Origin: Betaproteobacteria bacterium
Lineage (GTDB): Bacteria > Pseudomonadota > Gammaproteobacteria > Burkholderiales > UBA3065
DNA length: 64,000 nucleotides
Assembly: GCA_027490755.1 (NCBI GenBank)
Contig: JAIXXL010000047.1
Coordinates: forward strand, 124,001 to 188,000
Direction of reading: 5' to 3'
This document shows, one piece after another, positions 61,590 through 64,000 of the stretch. The first letter of the stretch is position 1, and every line of letters begins with the position of its first letter. The position numbers and the translations under genes are program-made. Under the pieces are notes generated by a model. That model was not told the DNA's origin. It ran no database searches and saw only the letters and a program-made list of their open reading frames with translations.

Positions 61590-62681
61590 GTGTCAGACCC
61601 GCTCGCCAGCCTGCGCGGCCAGATCGACGCGCTCGACGACGAGATCCTCGAGCGTCTCAACGCCCGTGCCCGCCTGGCTCGGCAGATCGGCGAACTGAAG
61701 GCCGACGGCGCGGCGGGCGACGCCGGCAAGGTCGCCATCTACCGGCCGGAGCGTGAAGCGCAGGTTCTGCGGCGCCTCAAGGCGGCAAACCCGGGACCGC
61801 TCTCCGGCGAGGTGGTGGCGCGGCTGTTCCGTGAGGTGATGTCGGCCTGCCTGGCGCTGGAGAAGCCGCTGTCGATCGCCTGCCTCGGCCCACACGGCAC
61901 CTTTAGCGAAGCAGCCGCGATCAAGCAATTCGGACACGCCGCCGCGGTGAACCCGCACGCCACAATCGATGACGTGTTCCGCGCCGTGGAATCGGGCGCC
62001 GACGACTACGGCGTGGTGCCGGTGGAGAACTCCACCGAGGGCGCGGTCGGCCGCACCCTCGACCTGATGACCGGCAGCTCGCTGTCGGTGTGCGGCGAGG
62101 TGGTGCTGCGCGTGCAGCAGCACCTGATGCGCCACGCCAGCGGCACCGCCCCCGTCGAGCGCGTCTATTCGCACGCGCAGTCGCTGGCGCAGTGCCACGA
62201 GTGGCTCAACCGCGAACTGGCCTTGGCGCAGCGTATCCCGGTGGCAAGCAACGCCGAGGCCGCGCGCCGGGCCGCCGAAGACCCGGGCAGCGCTGCCATC
62301 GCCGGCGAGCTCGCCGCCGAACGCTATAACCTGGTCATCGCCCACCGCAACATCGAGGACGAACCCAACAACACGACGCGATTCTGGGTACTTGGCCGCC
62401 ACGCCGCCGGCCGCTCTGGCCATGACAAGACGTCGCTGGTTGTCGGCGCGCGCAACCGGCCGGGCGCGGTCCACGAGTTGCTCGGGCCGTTGGCGCGACA
62501 CGGCGTGAGCATGACACGGCTCGAATCGCGGCCGGCACGCACCGGTCTGTGGGAGTACGTGTTCTTCGTCGATCTAGAGGGTCATCGCGACGATGCGGGG
62601 CTTTCGGCGGCGCTGACCGAACTCGAGCATGTCGCGGCGTTCGTGCGCGTACTCGGCGCCTACCCGGTGGCGGTGCTCTAG
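61590..62681 (+). CDS. pheA: Bifunctional chorismate mutase/prephenate dehydratase (GTG start)
   Basis: 363 residues: chorismate mutase domain (SLRGQIDALDDEILERLNAR in part, 5-80), prephenate dehydratase domain (LGPHGTFSEAAA, VPVENSTEGAVGRTLDL, NNTTRFWVLG), and a C-terminal ACT domain with the Phe-sensing ESRP motif. It makes phenylpyruvate from chorismate and is feedback inhibited by Phe. The GTG at 61590 follows AAGGGGG. It lies 10 bp after gyrA; serC, usual between these two genes, is absent. Confidence 0.95.
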   Translation: MSDPLASLRGQIDALDDEILERLNARARLARQIGELKADGAAGDAGKVAIYRPEREAQVLRRLKAANPGPLSGEVVARLFREVMSACLALEKPLSIACLGPHGTFSEAAAIKQFGHAAAVNPHATIDDVFRAVESGADDYGVVPVENSTEGAVGRTLDLMTGSSLSVCGEVVLRVQQHLMRHASGTAPVERVYSHAQSLAQCHEWLNRELALAQRIPVASNAEAARRAAEDPGSAAIAGELAAERYNLVIAHRNIEDEPNNTTRFWVLGRHAAGRSGHDKTSLVVGARNRPGAVHELLGPLARHGVSMTRLESRPARTGLWEYVFFVDLEGHRDDAGLSAALTELEHVAAFVRVLGAYPVAVL

Positions 62682-62707
62682 GTGGCAGCGCTCCGACTGG
62701 CGGCACG

Positions 62708-63838
62708 ATGAACGACCGGCTCGCACCCGGCGGCTGCGACAGCCTCGCGCTGGAGAGTGTGCGCGGCATCGCGGCGTATCAGACCGGCAAGCCGATCGCC
62801 GAACTGTCGCGCGAGACCGGCATCAGCGAGGCCGACATCGTCAAGCTGGCGAGCAACGAGAACCCGCTCGGTATGAGCCCGTCGGCCATCGCCGCGGCCG
62901 CCGGCGCGCTCGGCGAGCTGGCGCGCTATCCCGACGGCGCGGGCTTCGACCTGAAGGCGGCGCTGTCGGCCAAGTTCACCTTGCATCCCAGCCAGATCGT
63001 GCTCGGCAACGGCTCCAATGACGTTCTGGACATCGTCGGACGGGTCTTCCTGGGCCCGGGCAGCAGCGCTGTCTACAGCCAGCACGCCTTCGCCGTGTAC
63101 GGACTGGTGTGCCAGACCGTCGGCGCGACTCGCATCGAGGTGCCGGCGCGCGATTACGGCCACGACCTGGACGCCATGCGCGCCGCCATCCGCCCTGATA
63201 CACGCGTGGTGTGGATCGCCAACCCGAACAACCCCACCGGCACGTTGCTGGCACCGGACGCCGTGCGCGAGTTCATCTTCTCGCTGCCAGAGCATGTGGT
63301 GGCGGTGCTGGACGAGGCCTACACCGAGTATCTGGAGCCGTCGCAGCGCAGCGACAGTCTGGCCTGGGTCAACGAACACCCACGCCTGCTGGTTACACGC
63401 ACGTTGGCCAAGATCTATGGCCTGGCAGGTCTGCGCGTCGGCTTCGGCGTGGGCGCCCCGGTGCTGATCGACCTTTGCAACCGCGTGCGTCAGCCATTCA
63501 ACGTCAACAGCATCGCGCTGGCGGCGGCTGTGGCGGCACTTGGCGATGACGACTTTGTTGCGCGCAGCGCAGCGGCCAACCGTGAGGGCATGGCACAGAT
63601 GCGCGCCGGCCTTGACGCGCTGGGCGTGCCGTACATCCCCTCAGCGGCCAATTTTGTGGCGGTCGAAGTGGGCGATGCCGCTACCGTGAACGCCGGGCTG
63701 CTGAAGCACGGTGTGATCGTGCGGCCGGTGGCTGGTTACGGAATGCCACGGCACCTGCGCGTGTCGATCGGGCTGCCGCACGAGAACCAGCGCTTCCTCG
63801 ACGTTCTGGCCACCCTGCTCGGTCGCGCCCAGAACTAG
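62708..63838 (+). CDS. hisC: Histidinol-phosphate aminotransferase
   Basis: 376-residue PLP aminotransferase of fold I: KLASNENPLGMSPSA, NPNNPTGTLLAPD, and the Schiff-base Lys in TRTLAKIYGLAGLRVG, typical of HisC (also able to act on aromatic keto acids, hence its place beside pheA). It starts 26 bp after pheA. Confidence 0.95.
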   Translation: MNDRLAPGGCDSLALESVRGIAAYQTGKPIAELSRETGISEADIVKLASNENPLGMSPSAIAAAAGALGELARYPDGAGFDLKAALSAKFTLHPSQIVLGNGSNDVLDIVGRVFLGPGSSAVYSQHAFAVYGLVCQTVGATRIEVPARDYGHDLDAMRAAIRPDTRVVWIANPNNPTGTLLAPDAVREFIFSLPEHVVAVLDEAYTEYLEPSQRSDSLAWVNEHPRLLVTRTLAKIYGLAGLRVGFGVGAPVLIDLCNRVRQPFNVNSIALAAAVAALGDDDFVARSAAANREGMAQMRAGLDALGVPYIPSAANFVAVEVGDAATVNAGLLKHGVIVRPVAGYGMPRHLRVSIGLPHENQRFLDVLATLLGRAQN

Positions 63839-63866
63839 CAACCGCGGCTGGCAGCGGCCGACCGGG

Positions 63867-64000
63867 TCAGGTGGGTTCGGCTGCGCTGACGGCTGAGTCT
63901 GCTGCGGCTGCACGGTGGTCGCGCCGGCAGATGCCACGCGCGTGGCAGTAGCGACACGCAGCGTCGTCACCCATCGCCCGCAGCGCCTCTCCGGCAGCGG
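63867..64000 (-). CDS. C-terminal fragment of a PD-(D/E)XK/AddB-like nuclease
   Basis: Only the last 43 residues are in the window. They contain C-x2-C-x5-C (CRYCHARGIC) followed by RRDH, the terminal iron-sulfur cysteine set and CRRD tail seen in AddB-like helicase/exonuclease proteins. The rest runs off the right edge. It is convergent with hisC. Confidence 0.6.
   Translation of the reverse strand, partial: AAGEALRAMGDDAACRYCHARGICRRDHRAAAADSAVSAAEPT

Overview
The window is GC-rich and densely coded. It carries a nearly complete photosynthesis gene cluster (PGC) of a purple, bacteriochlorophyll a-type proteobacterium, set between ordinary housekeeping loci. Two things point to a betaproteobacterium: the flanking order TRZ/ATZ hydrolase-ubiG-gph, then ompA divergent from gyrA-pheA-hisC, and an OmpA and a PGC layout like those of Rubrivivax/Rhodocyclales relatives. 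A gammaproteobacterium cannot be excluded from sequence reading alone. The only cyclase gene seen is the O2-dependent acsF. No bchE, puc (LH2), pufX or bchJ is present here, so this copy of the pathway fits aerobic or microaerobic pigment synthesis, unless the missing genes lie elsewhere.

Left flank (1-3.9 kb): ybaB (partial), dnaX, a PagL-like lipid A deacylase and the 4.5S SRP RNA on the minus strand, then a PAS-EAL c-di-GMP phosphodiesterase on the plus strand.

Puh superoperon (3.9-20.6 kb, minus): bchF-N-B-H-L-M-lhaA-puhA-B-C-orf123-acsF-puhE-dxs. It holds Mg-chelatase H, protochlorophyllide reductase, methyltransferase, cyclase, reaction-centre H subunit, assembly factors and the isoprenoid entry enzyme, mostly joined by 4-base stop/start overlaps. 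Regulator/carotenoid block (20.9-29.0 kb): aerR-ppsR-crtA-crtD-crtC (plus) converging on crtI-crtB (minus). Plus-strand block (29.2-33.2 kb): bchG-bch2-bchP-tspO.

Puf superoperon (33.3-44.3 kb, minus): crtE-crtF-bchC-X-Y-Z-orf43-pufB-orf74-pufA-L-M-C. It makes geranylgeranyl-PP, the late bacteriochlorophyll enzymes, LH1 and the reaction centre with tetraheme cytochrome. Two small genes are unusual: a 43-codon frame coupled to bchZ, and a 74-codon, single-membrane-span gene between pufB and pufA. Right PGC arm (44.4-53 kb): bchO (plus), then orf98-bchI-bchD-nnrE (minus), divergent from a SOUL heme-binding protein and a KefB-type antiporter, followed by bciB (divinyl reductase), a CDGSH Fe-S protein and a pirin.

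PpsR/CrtJ-type operators (TGT-N12-ACA or one-base variants) lie in all five major PGC promoter regions: bchF/aerR, crtI/bchG, crtF/bchC, crtE/bchO and orf98/SOUL. This suggests that the encoded AerR-PpsR pair controls the whole cluster and itself. Right flank (54-64 kb): a GDT1-type Mn/Ca transporter, tmRNA (tag ANDESFALAA), gph, ubiG, a TRZ/ATZ amidohydrolase, ompA, gyrA, pheA, hisC and the tail of a PD-(D/E)XK/AddB-like nuclease. I saw no insertion sequences, CRISPR arrays, phage genes or tRNA-flanked islands.
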